Shown here piece by piece: positions 46,884 through 58,995 of a stretch of DNA of 64,000 nt. The notes under the pieces were generated by a model. It was not told the DNA's origin. It did no database searches and worked only from the letters and a program-made list of their open reading frames with translations. Location of the stretch: contig OZ018417.1 of assembly GCA_963969595.1 (NCBI GenBank), positions 4,590,501-4,654,500 on the forward strand, given 5' to 3'. Both the position numbers and the translations under genes were made by a program. The stretch comes from Neckera pumila (Eukaryota > Streptophyta > Bryopsida > Hypnales > Neckeraceae). Every line of letters begins with the position of its first letter. Within the stretch, counting starts at the first letter, position 1.

Positions 46884-47159
46884 AGGTAGGAGGTCCATAA
46901 ATGGACCATCAAAGGGTTAGAACTGAACTTTGGGGAGGTAAAACATCTTGAAATTCAGTTTTTCAGGAAAATTTTCCTTGAAAGACAAGACAAAATGGCA
47001 TGTGGCCCAAATTGTTTTATATTTTTTGGAGCTTTGTGGAATTAGTTCTGAAATTTTGAAGTTGAAATGCCCTAGGGCTCTAAAAGCGACCACATCTTAG
47101 AATGTACACGGTTTTTACATTTTGGTTAATTGAAGAAAGCAAAATGTACCTTTGTCAGA
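46884..47159. mobile_element. Family A element, copy A5, interrupted at its right end
   Basis: Starts AAGGTAGGAGGTCCATAAAT and follows the family interior (GGGGAGGTAAAACATCTTG, GAAAGACAAGACAAAATGGC, TTTTTTGGAGCTTTGTGGAA, GAAGTTGAAATGCCC). The expected right terminus is absent: sequence switches to the family B hairpin at about 47157-47160. Confidence 0.6.
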
Positions 47160-47420
47160 GTTGTCATACCAGACAGAATCGGACGAATCGGACAGAATCA
47201 GGGTTGACTGGCTGCAAACTTTGGAGGTCAATAACTTTTGCAAAAATTATCCAAATTGGACATATGAGATGTTTTTCGGCATCTATAGTTTCTTTAAATG
47301 CCGAAAAACATCTCATATGTCCAATTTGAATAATTTTTGCAAAAGTTATTGGCCTCCAAAGTTTGTAGGCGGTCAATCCTGATTCCGTCCGATTTGTCCG
47401 ATTCTGTCCAATATGACAAC
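47160..47420. mobile_element. Family B foldback element (261 bp, arms about 123 bp)
   Basis: Left arm 47160-47282 and right arm 47298-47420 are about 90% complementary by eye (for example AACATCTCATATGTCCAATT on the right against its complement on the left) around a 15-nt loop. The ends are GTTGTCATA and TATGACAAC. Non-coding. A related half copy lies at 31337-31500. Confidence 0.75.
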
Positions 47421-47637
47421 TCTGGGGGACACCAAAAAGGACAAGTGTTTCTTGCAATGACCCTCCAAAGTATACAACTAAAAAGGCATTATCCCCTCCA
47501 AGGGTTAATGGTTTAGGTTGGTTAAGAGCATCACCACTGGGCCTTGCTAATGCCATGCCACTCTAGACTTGTTGCGCTTGTCAAGAAAAGAACGGCTCCC
47601 CACCAGTCTCCCCTTTTACTAGAAAAAAAATGCTTAA

Positions 47638-47706
47638 TGTTTTTGTTGTATCCAACACAAAATTTTAGAATTCAACGCCGTTTTTATGTTGGATACAACA
47701 AAAACA
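47638..47706. repeat. Perfect 20-bp hairpin, possibly inside a CACTA-like mini-element
   Basis: TGTTTTTGTTGTATCCAACA (47638-47657) is exactly inverted at 47687-47706. Just right, TTTTCTTCTAGTG (about 47740-47752) is the complement of CACTAGAAGAAAA, similar to plant CACTA termini; ACTAGAAAAAAAA near 47619 could be the opposite end. The element call is tentative. Confidence 0.4.
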
Positions 47707-49607
47707 TCAAGTAGTTTTTGTTGAAACCAACACAATTTTCTTCTAGTGTTTTTTATACAAGTTGTATTGTTTCTCCTATCACTCCCACATTTGCTCGGCA
47801 ACAAAGAGCCTTTGTAGAGAGTAGTTTTATTGTCATGCTTAACTTGGTCAACTTTGACTATAGCCTCAATGGAAGATGTGGAGGCTAAGGTAGGACTACC
47901 CATACCTGATCACTTAAGCAATTTTGGGACAAATCATGTGCTATGTAAGGCAATGCAAATTTTTTCCATGTAGAAACATAGGAAATAGTAGGACTACAGT
48001 TTTTTCATAGTTTTATTTCTAAAATTGAAATTACTATGAATTATGGGAGCCAAAATCTGATCCTAATCTGTAGCCGGCAATGTCTAAATTCTTCTAATTC
48101 CTCTCACTCAAGAGACTACTTCCTGTCACTTTAGCATTACTTTGGTATTGCAAAGCAAAGAAATGTGTCATGACATTATTGAACCAAGAATTTTAGATAA
48201 AGACATTCTAAAAACCACTCTAGCCTAGTCCAAAATACTCATACCCTACAGGTTGAATATTCCTTGGATGGAAATGAGTGATCCTACCTTAGTGAGAGGT
48301 GTAAAAAGAAGGAGAATAACTTTAGTGAAGACTTGAAGGGGTGGTTGGTGCCCAGCATATACTCTTCACTGCATAGATTGCAACCACCACATCTCTCCAG
48401 GAAGTCAGTGCCTCGCCACTTCTTGATGCCGTGGTCAAATGCAGTGCAACTGTTGGCGATGCTCTAACTTAATAACAGTGTTATCTGTTCTCAAGTTTGT
48501 TAGGGAAGGTCAACAGAACAGCCGTTCAGTTTCAGCAGCCGGCAGTGTACTCTACTCTCCAATTTCGTTGCATTATGATACGGCTAACCCGTGGTAAGTA
48601 AGTAGAGCATCTGTAGAAATGACCAGGTCAGCACCTGTAGAAACACCACGTCCTTCCACTGTTCCCCAATGCCACAGGAATCTTTCCTTCAAAAGGTGCT
48701 CCGCCCGTGGTCCAAAAGGAACAAAAATCAAAGCTCAAGGCTACACAGTAGCCAGGCACTAGGGTGGCAATCACAAGTTCACGGAGCGGGCTACGATACT
48801 ACAGTAACCGAGGCTTTGAAAAAGAGTACCACTGCTCTAACTTACAACAACAACAACAACAATGTCCTCGATCGGTAGCCCCAAATCCCCATCAACAGAA
48901 TGATCTTGGCGACGCATAATATTCCAATTGAAGCAATAAGAAAACACACACATACTTTCAAAGTTAGAGCCCACAGTCCAACACCAAGACGTCTACAGTA
49001 CGTATGATACCCCTGTTATTCCTGTACCTCGCTAGTCAAACACTGACTGACACCCCCACTCAACACAATCGACAAAATAAAACCTCAAAACAGTTCCACA
49101 GTTCCACAAAGCCAGGTCGACAGTCAATCATACTCCAATACAGTCGGTTCCACAGTACGTCAGTCACGGTAACAACGTGTACTAGCTTTACGGTACTGTA
49201 CTAGTAGTAGGCCGGAGGTGAAAATCTAGAATAATAATTTTGGTGAGGAAAGAGTGGAAGAACCGCACTCACTGGTGCACTCCAACAGTAGTGATGAGTC
49301 CGACGACTGACGCACTCTTGAGAGAGACGGAAGGCAGATTGATTGAGTGATGCAGTACTGTACACTAGGTAGTAGCAGCGAGTACTGTAGTAGTCCCCTC
49401 TCTGAGTATTCGCAATGATGGAGTGTCTGCAAGCTCCTAGACCATGCAGAATCGATCACCGCGGGCGCCAGACATTGAATTCATTCAGCAAAGCGGTTCC
49501 GTCGTCAGTTACTACTACAGAGCGCTTGTCGGTCCCCCTCTAGTGAGCGAGAGAACCAACATCGAATCCTTGCGAGCTCTTGCTTGCTTCCGGAGTAGTG
49601 CGTGAAT

Positions 49608-49870
49608 AGTACTGTACATCGCTACTTCTGAACTTCAATCTTTGTTGCAATCCCGTTCTGTTTCATACCTTCCTACATGTTACAACTTCCTTCTTCTAGC
49701 TAGGGGGCTTTGGGAAGCAATCATTTCATAAGCAGTACAACGCTAGTTCTGAACTTTTCTTCTTCAATCTTGGTCGCGGTCCCAATCCGGTTAGACTTGC
49801 ATTCCTACATGTACAACTTCCTTCTTCTAGGGGGACTTGGGGATCCAATTAGTTCAGAAATAGTACATCG
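49608..49870 (+). repeat. Tandem repeat of about 130 bp upstream of the glucanase gene
   Basis: Two full copies and a partial third share AGTACA.CGCTA(C/G)TTCTGAAC, CTTCAATCTT, TTCCTACATGT and ACAACTTCCTTCTTCTAG. They lie some 420-680 bp upstream of the start codon and could affect promoter activity; this is inference. Confidence 0.65.
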
Positions 49871-50287
49871 CTACTTCTGAAACGGCTACTTCCCAGGTAG
49901 GAATTTCCGTTTGCAAAACTAATTTCCAGTGGTGAAATCCAATCAGTTCATAAATAGAACACACACCGAGGTTCGCCGCTTCTGCTTCATCGAGCATCAC
50001 CGTTTGCAAATTCCTACCAGGAAATTCGTTATGGATCCAATCGTAGTGGCATCCCGTGTTGGGTATTTTGGCGAATAAATCACCGCGCGTGAGGTCTTCG
50101 ATTGGGAGGGTGGTTGGATTGAACAGAGACGAGATTCTTGATTCCCGGCTAGTAATACAGTTACGTACGTACTGCAAGCTGTGGAATGCGCGAAGATCAG
50201 AGATGGGGAGAAATTGTTCGTTAGGGCGTTCGAGATTGTGTGTGTGAGGGGAATTGGGATTGGTATCAATCGGGTGAGTGGGTAGCA

Positions 50288-53200
50288 ATGGCGATGGCGA
50301 TGGCGATGAGGCGAGTAAATTTGGTTGCGGAGTTTTTGGTATTGTTAGTGGTCTGTTTGGTGATGGGGAGGGGGATGGGCGAGCTGGGCGTGAACTGGGG
50401 CACAATCTCCAGCGACCCTCTGGCGAACAACATCGTGGTGCAGATGCTGCAGGACAACAAGCTGACGAAGGTGAAGCTGTTCGACGCGAATGCGGACGTG
50501 ATCAGCAGCATGCGCGGCACCAACTTGCAGGTGATGGTGGCGATTACGAATGACATGATGGCCGGCATAGCCGCAAGCCCCGAGGCCGCGACGGCGTGGG
50601 TCAAGCAGAACGTCACCGCTCACCTCGGCAATGGCGGAGTCAATATCACGTACGCTCTCCTTGCTCCCTTTTGTACACTATTTCCTACCCTGCCCTAAAT
50701 CCCATTTTTTTGGCTGGATCTAGTCTTCTCCTTCGAAATCTTAATGGAACCTCAATGGTACCACTATCACGTTGCACAAAAATATATTATCTTTCCCTCT
50801 GCAACTTTTGTGGTCCAATATGTTATTTTTCTTAATGAGGCTTTGCTTTTGTGTTACGTCGTCATTCTTGTTATTGTACCAATACTCTCAACTCTGTAAA
50901 TGGCATTTTTGTGATTACATGTTCCTTATTTATCTTTAGAATCTGTCGTATTGTGGATACATCCGGTTGCACAACTTCGAAACATTTTTGTTGTTAGAGA
51001 GAAATGAATTGCAATTCAGAGTCTCTAACACCAAAATTTTGTTATTAGTGTATATGTTTAGGTAGCACGGATCCCTTCATTTACTAAGGGTGCAAGAGAT
51101 ACGGATTTCAAGGCAACTGTGCACCTCATCCACCGCACCATATTTTGAATTTGTCTAACTTTTTGGAGGAGTAAGAATTATAAGGTTTGAGAGAAGATTT
51201 TGAAGCTTTTTTTGAAAATTGACTCTTAGGAAATTAGAGGCTTGAGTAGTATACCCTCCCTTTTTCGTCCGCAAGTGTGGATATCTAGGTATCGTGAATT
51301 TGTCTATTTCCTAAGGTACAAGAGTTTGAAAGTTTTGAGTTTTGTTGCATTCAGAATAGGTCTTTCGGAATTAGAGGCTCCAATTCAACACCCATTCTCT
51401 GCAGTTAGTGTGGAGGTTTAAGGAGGGGGATTCATCTAATCACTAGAAGTTTCTCAGTTCTGGGTTTCAAGGTTCTCAGTTCATTTTGTTCATACTAAAA
51501 CTCATTAGGAATGTGAGACCCCAACTCCGTTCTAAATCTCTTAACCTTAGGATACGTTATGCAAAGCCTAGTCTCCAATTTCGGCCCAAAATCTAAAAGG
51601 CTTGACATTCCGCAAAACTAGATTGTCAAGTATTTGGGACAATCTAGCTGCAGACATAAAGCACTTCTCCTCAAGAAATCATCGGAATCAAGAGCAGTAA
51701 TTCAAATCGAATTCCACATTTGGGGTTCCACAGTTTGAGTTCCGCAGTTTGATTTTTTCAGTTTGAGTTCCACAGTCCAAGTTCCACATTTCTGAGTTCC
51801 AAATTCCGAGTTCTTCATTTTGAATACCACATTTTGATTTCCATGTTCCCCATTGTTTTCTTTCTTCCCTCTCTCTGCACAGGCACGTCGCCGTGGGCAA
51901 CGAGCCTTTTCTCAACGGCTACAACGGCCGCTTCGTCAACGTCACCCTCCCCGCCCTCCTCAACATCCAAACCGCTCTCGCCGCCGCCAACCTCTCCCCC
52001 GCCATCAAAGCTGTGGTCCCTTGCAACGCCGACGTCCTCTCCTCCGACCCCAAGCCTTCGCAGGTAACCTTCCGCTCCGACCTGGCCCCTCTCATGGTCC
52101 AGATCACCGCCGCTCTCCACTCCACTTCCTCCCCTTTCATCGTCAACCTCTACCCTTTCCTCTCGCTCGTCCTCACCCCGAACTTCCCCATCGACTACGC
52201 CTTCTTCACGGGGTACACCACTCCGATCATCGACGGCACCAGAACTTATAACAATGTGTTCGATGCGAGTTACGATGGGTTGGTGAGTGCGTTAACGGGA
52301 GGGGGCTACCCGGATATGCAAGTGGTGGTGGGGGAGATTGGGTGGCCGACGGATGGAGCGGCGTATGCCAATGTGGCGTTGGCGCAGAAGTTCAATCAGC
52401 AGCTGGTGAATCATCTGGAGAATGGGGTCGGCACGCCGTTGAGGCCCGGAAAACTGGAGGCGTATCTGTTTGGGCTGGTGGATGAGAATGCGAAGAGCAC
52501 GTTGCCCGGGAACTTTGAAAGGAGTTGGGGGCTGTTCAATTTCGATGGATCGGTGAAGTATCCGCTGGATCTGACAGGTATGGGAAACCCGCTTTGTGAC
52601 ACTACCAAAACTGGGTGTGTTTTCGTGTCAAAAGAATGTGCTTTGACGTAAAATTGTGATGTAAGTTCCGGCAATGAGTTTGTGAATTCATAGGTGTGGG
52701 GATCCGGCTTGTAACGCTACCAGAAGAGGGTGTTGTTTTTGAGTCGAATGAATGTAGCTTGACGTAAAATTGGCGAAGTAAGTGTCGGAAGTAAATGAGT
52801 ATGTGAATACCTCACAGGAATGCGAATCCGGCTTCTAGCACTGCTGTAATAGGGTTGGACTGAAAACATTAAAATGGTGAAGCTATTGGAAAAGAAAAAG
52901 TTGTGAAGAATGTGTCAAAAAGAGTGTCGAAAATAACACCCTGTTTTGGTTGTCATATGTGTGCTGTTCACATTTCTTTACATTCTTCACATTCTACTTA
53001 GTTGGTTATATTTTGTTCTTTTGCTTGTCCCACAATCAGTTGTCGTTGATTAGATTGAGCATTGTGCTATCTCTTGTAGTGCATGTATGTCGAATTCCGT
53101 CTTGAATGCTCAATAAGCTTACACTACCAAAGTAAGGTGAATTTGACACTTTTGAGTTGAAAAAATGTTTTTTGACACTTGACTTGGCGATCAAATTCAA

Positions 53201-53880
53201 AAACTGAGTTGAACAGCCTTTGCTGGTTGTCGGCTCCGCCCATGTGCTATTCACATTCTACTTATTAGCTTTCACATGGTTTTTGAAAAGGATAAATTTT
53301 CAGGCTCCGCAAATCATGTAATGTATAATTTATAATTGCGCGGTTTTGCTATAGTCCACTCAGTGCTTAACGACTCATTTATGCGTCTCTTCCTTCTGCA
53401 GGTGGTCTTACTGGAGCGCAAAGACAGCTTGTGGGCTCTCGCGGCGTGCCCTACTACCCGAACCAATGGTGCATAATGAACCCCAACGCCGTAAACTTGA
53501 CAGCACTCCCCGCCAACATCGATTACGCATGTTCCCGTGCGGATTGCACCCCCTTGTTCGCTGGCGGATCCTGCAGTGGCTTAACACTCCAACAAAACGC
53601 CTCCTACGCCTTCAACACTTACTACCAATTCAACGACCAGTTGGCCAGTTCCTGTGATTTCCAAGGGCTGGCACAGGTGGTCACCACCGACCCCACAACA
53701 GGCACATGCAAATTCTTAATTGGGTTCAAGCCGGCTTCATCCCCTGCTACCATTGCGCCACCCGGCCCGGGGAGTACCAATCCTCCTGGAGGGGCTGCAT
53801 CTTCGCTGCGAGTCGACTTGAGAGCCTTGTGGAGCTTCATTGCTGTCGTTGTAGCACTCGAATTCGTTCTGTTTTCATGA
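50288..53880 (+). CDS. GPI-anchored glucan endo-1,3-beta-glucosidase, GH17 plus X8 (3 exons)
   Basis: Inferred join: 50288-50649, 51883-52577, 53402-53880; 1536 nt, 511 residues, all GT-AG and in frame. Residues 8-31 form a signal peptide (hydrophobic LVAEFLVLLVVCLVM). GH17 follows: LGVNWGTISSDPL at about 33, acid/base E128 in VAVGNEPF, nucleophile E272 in VVVGEIGWPTDG, and SWGLFNFDGSVKYPLDL near its end. Residues about 375-457 are an X8/CBM43 domain with six cysteines (QWC, DYAC, ADC, GSC, SSC, GTC). A Pro/Gly/Ser linker and a hydrophobic C-terminus (LWSFIAVVVALEFVLF) suggest a GPI signal. Known: such enzymes act on callose at the wall or plasma membrane, including plasmodesmata. ATG 50288 is the first of four Met-Ala repeats and gives the best signal peptide. 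Intron 2 has tandem repeats at its 5' end. Confidence 0.92.
51708..51842 (+). repeat. Short tandem repeat of GAGTTCCACA(G/T)TTT units in glucanase intron 1
   Basis: Roughly nine imperfect 14-16-bp units (TTCCACAGTTTGAGTTCC variants) run up to the branch-point/acceptor area of the 1.2-kb intron 1. Confidence 0.65.
52570..52850 (+). repeat. Tandem repeat of about 120 bp at the start of glucanase intron 2
   Basis: The sequence around the exon 2 donor (ACAGGTATGGGAAACCCGCTT, then TGTG.CACTACC) recurs near 52692 (ATAGGTGTGGGGATCCGGCTT) and near 52816 (ACAGGAATGCGAATCCGGCTT). The first two units also share GTC(A/G)AA(A/T)GAATGT and CTTGACGTAAAATTG. The second copy keeps a GT at the donor position, the third does not. 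Confidence 0.7.
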
Positions 53881-56344
53881 GTGCTTCAAGTCCGAGAACG
53901 GACTCCTCGCCCTCTTTTTTTTTCCTTAACTGCGATGTGCACATGCGGCAATGGAAGTGACAAAGAGAGGTACACGCATTAGATAAACGCTGAAAGATTT
54001 GAGAGGGTTATGTATGGTGCATAACTCTCTCTTCCAAACTAAATTCAGATTGTCAGATCTTGGAGATTTACTATTCTTTGGAGATCTATGATTCTTTGAG
54101 AGCAAGGAAGAAGATCGGGGGGTTTATGACTCTAAATTCTCCTCTTCTTTTCCAACTACAATGCACTGTCAGTGGCGGCGAAAGCAACAGGAGAGGTGAA
54201 CCTTTTTCTGTACAGAACTTGAGATTGCTTGCTTTAGGCTTGAGTTAGTTCGAGGCTCTTCTGTTTTATAGTGAGGTCTCCATTCTTGGCAAGTGCCATC
54301 GTGATTGTATTGCATGTTGAGAAGTTAGTGGTCACCATTTTGAAGGCATTCTGTGCTGAAATTGTGGGCTCTTTCTTGAGGCCCACTAGTGTTTTTTATA
54401 CTACGTTTTCTAGGTGTGGATCATTCGTGGACTAAGATCACTTTATTTATGAATAGCACTTGCTATCTGCGTCAATATGTAGTTAGTAGGCCACTATTCA
54501 AACTCATCTTTTTAGTCTTTGGATATTGAAATATTAGAGCAATAGTCTCTTCTCGTCCAATTTGGGCCCAGGAGTTTCATTGTCATAATGTCGACTGACA
54601 ATTTTACACCCCCTGTTCACCATTGTCTCATGTCTCATGTGCCTGCAAATCATTGTGAGAGCATTGTAACATAACATTCTTTGGATATTAGAGTTAATCA
54701 TAAAGTTTGCCCTGTGTTTGTAGTTGGGTGTCAGAGGAAGGTTCAGCTAAGAATAGTACAAAACAAATACAGCACCAAACTCCGTTGAACTTGAGTTTTG
54801 GTGCTCCATCAAGTTTCATCCTGTGTTTTTCCCAAATTCTGGCTCTTGTCCAAACTCTAGCTCCTGGTCCTGCCTTTTAACACAGTTTACGATTAATACT
54901 ATTGAATAGGAAGTTTGGGGGGGTCATAGAATTTGTGGACAAGCTTCAATTCAATAATTTCAATAACTTTCAAAATAGGTGCAATGTGTATAAAAGGACA
55001 ATTAGACACTACAATGGACATGAGGGAGTGGAAGTTGCATCAACTATGATCACTTTGTCTATAGTATTAGATATTAATGTAACTGTACCTAAAATAATGC
55101 TATTGAATAAGCAATTGAGTATTGTTCATTATATAAATTTCCTTAATTTTTTGTTGAAATTTTTTGAAGTCAAAAGAATATTCTAGATTCTTTTTTTTGG
55201 TATTTTTTGGACATTATATGAATGAACTATGAATTTTCAAGGTGAAGGAAATAGATGCACCCAAACACAATCCTAGGTCCTCATAAATTGAGGTAGTAGT
55301 ACAAGGTACAATAGTCTTAAGTCCTATGCAAATTCAGCAAAAAGTCCATGAACTTCAAGATGTACCTACATGCTCAAAGTTGTAAAGATTTTCAAACCAC
55401 AAATTACGTTGGAATCATAGTGAAGTGTACTTGAATATTATACCAAACATATAAAGATATAATTCACAACCAAACACCAATTTGGATTTCTTCTATGTAC
55501 AATCTACCATCTAGTGCTGCCACTCTTCATTGAAATTGTAGCTTGCATTCTATAGGGCAAATTAGAAATGAGCCTTTGAATTATTATAGAGATACTATTT
55601 GGATTGTTTGCATCATCTCTTGGTTGTTCTTTGGCTTGCTTTGGTGTCGCAACATATCTTTAACTATCTTCTAAAAGTTCTCTATAGTGAACTAGGAAAC
55701 CAAACTAATTTCTTCTTACCTTGAGCTTGCCTCCACTTCTCTAGAAATTGTTGTATGATAGTCAAACACATTTTAATACAATTCCTACACAATTTGTGGT
55801 TTGAAAATCTATGCATTTTCAAGAATATAAAAGCATCTTGAAGTTTATGGACTTTTCGCTGAATTTTAGGCAAGAATCTCTAGGAGTTGGTTTTGAAAAC
55901 AGATCACAATTAGGCACAGCTACCTTATAGAAGTGATCAGAAGAGCATTGCAGTTGGAAGATGGTATTCCCCATAAATGAGAACAGTACTGAGTCAATCC
56001 TCATTGACAATTCAACACCATGATAAACCCAAAACAAGTGTAACCAAACCAAAGCAAGGATATTGTAGTTGATTATGAATGTATGCCGCAAGAAGCATAT
56101 GATAGAATTGGAAAGCTCCGATGAAAAGATATATTCAAAATCGGCTCTTGAGTAAGACGATTTTACCACCATGATCGTGTACCAGAATCTAAGCCTCAAC
56201 ATTTGAGAGCTCCAGAGTGTTGTAGAATAAGTGCCCTTCGAGATTTTATGATAAGCTAGGACATTTCTAAAGCTGAACTGATACAAGCAGAGTGCTTCCT
56301 AAATCCTCACTTCGCTGCTACCTTGTCTGGTTAGCACTCTGGTT
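53881..56344. other. Convergent spacer between the glucanase and the RRM-protein gene
   Basis: 3' flanks of two genes facing each other. No coding gene supported; the 155-codon minus-strand frame at 55819-56286 lies just past the RRM gene stop and has no domain. The AT-rich middle (54900-55650) contains an old dispersed repeat also seen near 45450. Confidence 0.45.
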
Positions 56345-58995
56345 TCATTGAACAAACCGTAGATCTATGCTCTTGTTAAGACAAAATTGGCCATGCTTAG
56401 CACGTAAAGCACGGGAAGCTTCCAGAGGTGAAGAAAATTTGACTAATGCCCGCATTTCAAAATTTGATGAGGGATTCGAATTTGTGAGAATCTTCCTGCC
56501 AGCGAAGGCAGTAGGAAAGTCTTTTTGCCTGTGAACATGAGACTAGTAAATTCTCGGTTGCCTTTAAGTTCTGCAAACTCAGCGAGGAAGTAAGAAAAGC
56601 ATTCTGAACTCAAGTAAAGAGGAATTGAGAAGTGACAAGAATACTTACACCCTCAAAAATTTCGTAGAGTATGATGCCAAGTTGTAGCCTTGAAAAAACC
56701 GCTCCACATCCTCTACGGTAGCTTCATTCGGCACCTGCATCAGCAGCAGCTGTACCAAGCCAATACAGGCGATTCGTTAGTGCTGTGCAATTGGGACGAA
56801 TATTTCCAACCAACAGAGCCGAAAACTGATCAGTGAACTTAATTTTCTAATCATTACCAAGACTAAGAAAACCTTTGTGAAAAAAATTTAATAGGTAACC
56901 AACTCCATAAATATGCCTTTATCACAAGTTACAATTGTCCCGTAACTGCCCAAGCTAAAATTGAAAGTCCACGTTATAAGGTCATAGTCAACTATAGAAA
57001 CTTTCAGAACATATTCAAATGTAGGACATGAATATTTCTTCTTTCTTCTTTCTATCGGTATATTTGTTACTTTCCTTAATAAAGGAGGTCAACTCCTATA
57101 GATATGGGAGGATCACTTTTCGCCATTGGGCACGTAGGAGTTACGTAGGGCACGAAGAAACTTGAACGGTGGTCAGGCATGATTTCCACAATAGCATGGT
57201 TACTTCATAGTATATATATGTTGCACCTTATACACATTGGTATTTGACGCACATGATGAGAAAGAGAAGCTTACAGATTGTCCCCGGAAAGCCTTGACAA
57301 TATTGTGAATATCATCTTCATCGGACCTCTTCGATTCCTGGCAAGATTTCCAAACAACTGTCGTCATGACAATGCAATTAAATCATCTCATCCTAATCTT
57401 ATACTGGGATCAGGATGAAACTGTCATGGCATAAAATCGAATGCACCATTCAGAATGCAAAATAGGTTTCAAATACCATGTCTAGCTTCAAATACCGGCC
57501 ACCTAAGCGACCCTGCCGTACGATGGCTCGTTGGGCTTGACGGAAACCCTCCAGATTGGCAAATTCCAGTTGTCTGTAGGGAACAAAAAAGGGTTTCGTC
57601 ACATAGAACTCAACCTCCGAACCTCTGTCACTACCACATCCTTGAAAGGCTCAAGGTCTTGTCGCTGCTGGATATTCTTTGAAACTTCAGTAAAGGAAAA
57701 TGAAAGACTCCCAATACAATTTTAACCCTAAAATGGCCAAAAGCGACCGCTTCCATATCTATCTAAATTTTAAATGAATCGTTTAAGAAGTTTTCAGGAA
57801 TGTGCCAAATGAACGACACCCTACATTTTGAACAATTGAAACATGTTTTGAAAGGTAGTACAATGGACTATTGCTACAACACGAAGCGGTTAAATAACGA
57901 TCACCGCCAACTCACGATCAAACAGCCAAAGATCCAGATTACATCGAAGATGAGTAGGAACATTTCAAAAGCTCACATAAATCTCTGGCGGTACTTCTCG
58001 TCGTAGATCGTCACCACCTCGTGAGGTTGCAAGTTGCAACTTTCAAAGTACGCAAGAATGTCGGATTTGAACGCATACTTGGGACAATTTGACAAGCGCG
58101 CATATATTTTCTCTGTCCACGAAAGCAAAACATGGTCACGGGTGTAAACACGAAACACTTTCAAGGTCACGGAGTGCGATTCCTGAATTAACATCGCAAC
58201 TATATCCTTCAATCATTTGTGGAATTAGAGAGCTCATCATGCATGAACACTGATTCGCTCTTAACCCTAAACCCCTGAATCCTTAAACCCTGAATGCAAA
58301 CACTACAAGTCCAGCGAAAACCACTCCACTGAAAACAAACAGATCCTACATCTCAATGCTAATCCTAAATCAAAATGCGCGATGATCGGAACCTTCCGAG
58401 TGAAATGTCGGACAAAAAATAATGTCCGGAAGAGAAATTAAGGATAATTACACTGCAACAGCTGCTAGAAACACCCGTCCGTCATGTATGTGAGTTGTTC
58501 CTCTTCAACCCTAAAACCCTGAAACCTTAAACCCTGGAACCAAAATTCGAAACCCTAATCCTCGCCTCAATATATTCATCGAACACCGCATTACTGAAAA
58601 CAGAAAGATTCACCATTTTTAAGTTAACCCTAAATCAAACTGCATGATGATCGCAGCGTCCCAATCGTGAAATGTTGCAGAATGTCCCGCCGAAGAGAAC
58701 TAAATCAGAAGCACGGATTGAAAGAGAGAAGGTTTAGACAAGCTATACTGGAAGGTAATGCCTTTCCGGCAGCCGGAGCTACTCCAGCGAATCCAGGGAC
58801 ACGGAACGGAGGGACTTCGCTGACAACGTTGCTCTCTCCTCCTTGCGGGGCCTGCGCATTTGCTCCATCGACAGTCTCTCCGCCTCCTTGTTCGCTCTGC
58901 GCAGACGAAGCCCGTGTGACGATCCCTTGCTGGTGGAAACTCGGACGTGCCTGCAACAGGCTGGTCCTCCTCGCCAACCGCATCAAAGCCTGCAT
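56345..58995 (-). CDS. Tandem-RRM RNA-binding protein, predicted mitochondrial (6 exons)
   Basis: Inferred complement join: 58749-58995, 57977-58199, 57477-57573, 57275-57337, 56649-56749, 56345-56495; 882 nt, 293 residues, GT-AG throughout and in frame. The N-terminus (MQALMRLARRTSLLQARPSF) is rich in Arg, Leu and Ser without acids, as in mitochondrial presequences; a Gly/Ser/Ala-rich linker follows. RRM1 is about 113-189 (IYARLSNCPKYAFKSDIL..YFESCNL, then RFIQLEFANLEGFRQAQRAI and GRYLKLDM). RRM2 is about 211-293 (LLLMQVPNEATVEDVERFF..YNL, then RALVKFSSPLEASRALRAKHG and SIDLRFVQ). The RNP1-like strands (FIQLEFAN, RALVKFSS) are degenerate. Inference: an organellar RNA-binding protein; the exact family and RNA target are not recognised. 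The exon 1/2 junction is the least certain join (an alternative acceptor lies at TTCAG before GAATCG). Confidence 0.75.
58205..58720 (-). repeat. Diverged tandem duplication within RRM-gene intron 1
   Basis: Two blocks (about 58245-58450 and 58495-58715) share the order: AACCCTAAA(A/C)CCCTGAA, CCTTAAACCCTG, ACTGAAAACA.A.AGATTC-type, CCTAAATCAAA(A/C)TGC, GATGATCG, GTGAAATGT and GAAGAGAA. The second overlaps the exon 1 donor. Both carry several AACCCTAAA telo-box-like motifs. Confidence 0.6.

Larger units (their letters stand above)
47421..50287. other. Spacer and probable glucanase promoter/5' leader
   Basis: No coding gene recognised. It contains a small hairpin (47638-47706), a CAACAACAACAACAACAA microsatellite near 48845 and a tandem repeat of about 130 bp (49608-49870). 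The last kilobase is less AT-rich and probably includes the glucanase promoter and 5' UTR. Confidence 0.45.

Noticed and set aside
50266..50616. Antisense frames over glucanase exon 1
   Set aside because: Shadows produced by the GC-rich coding sequence of the glucanase.
55819..56286. 155-codon minus-strand frame
   Set aside because: It lies directly downstream of the RRM gene stop on the same strand, probably in the 3' UTR, has no domain, and its composition fits chance.
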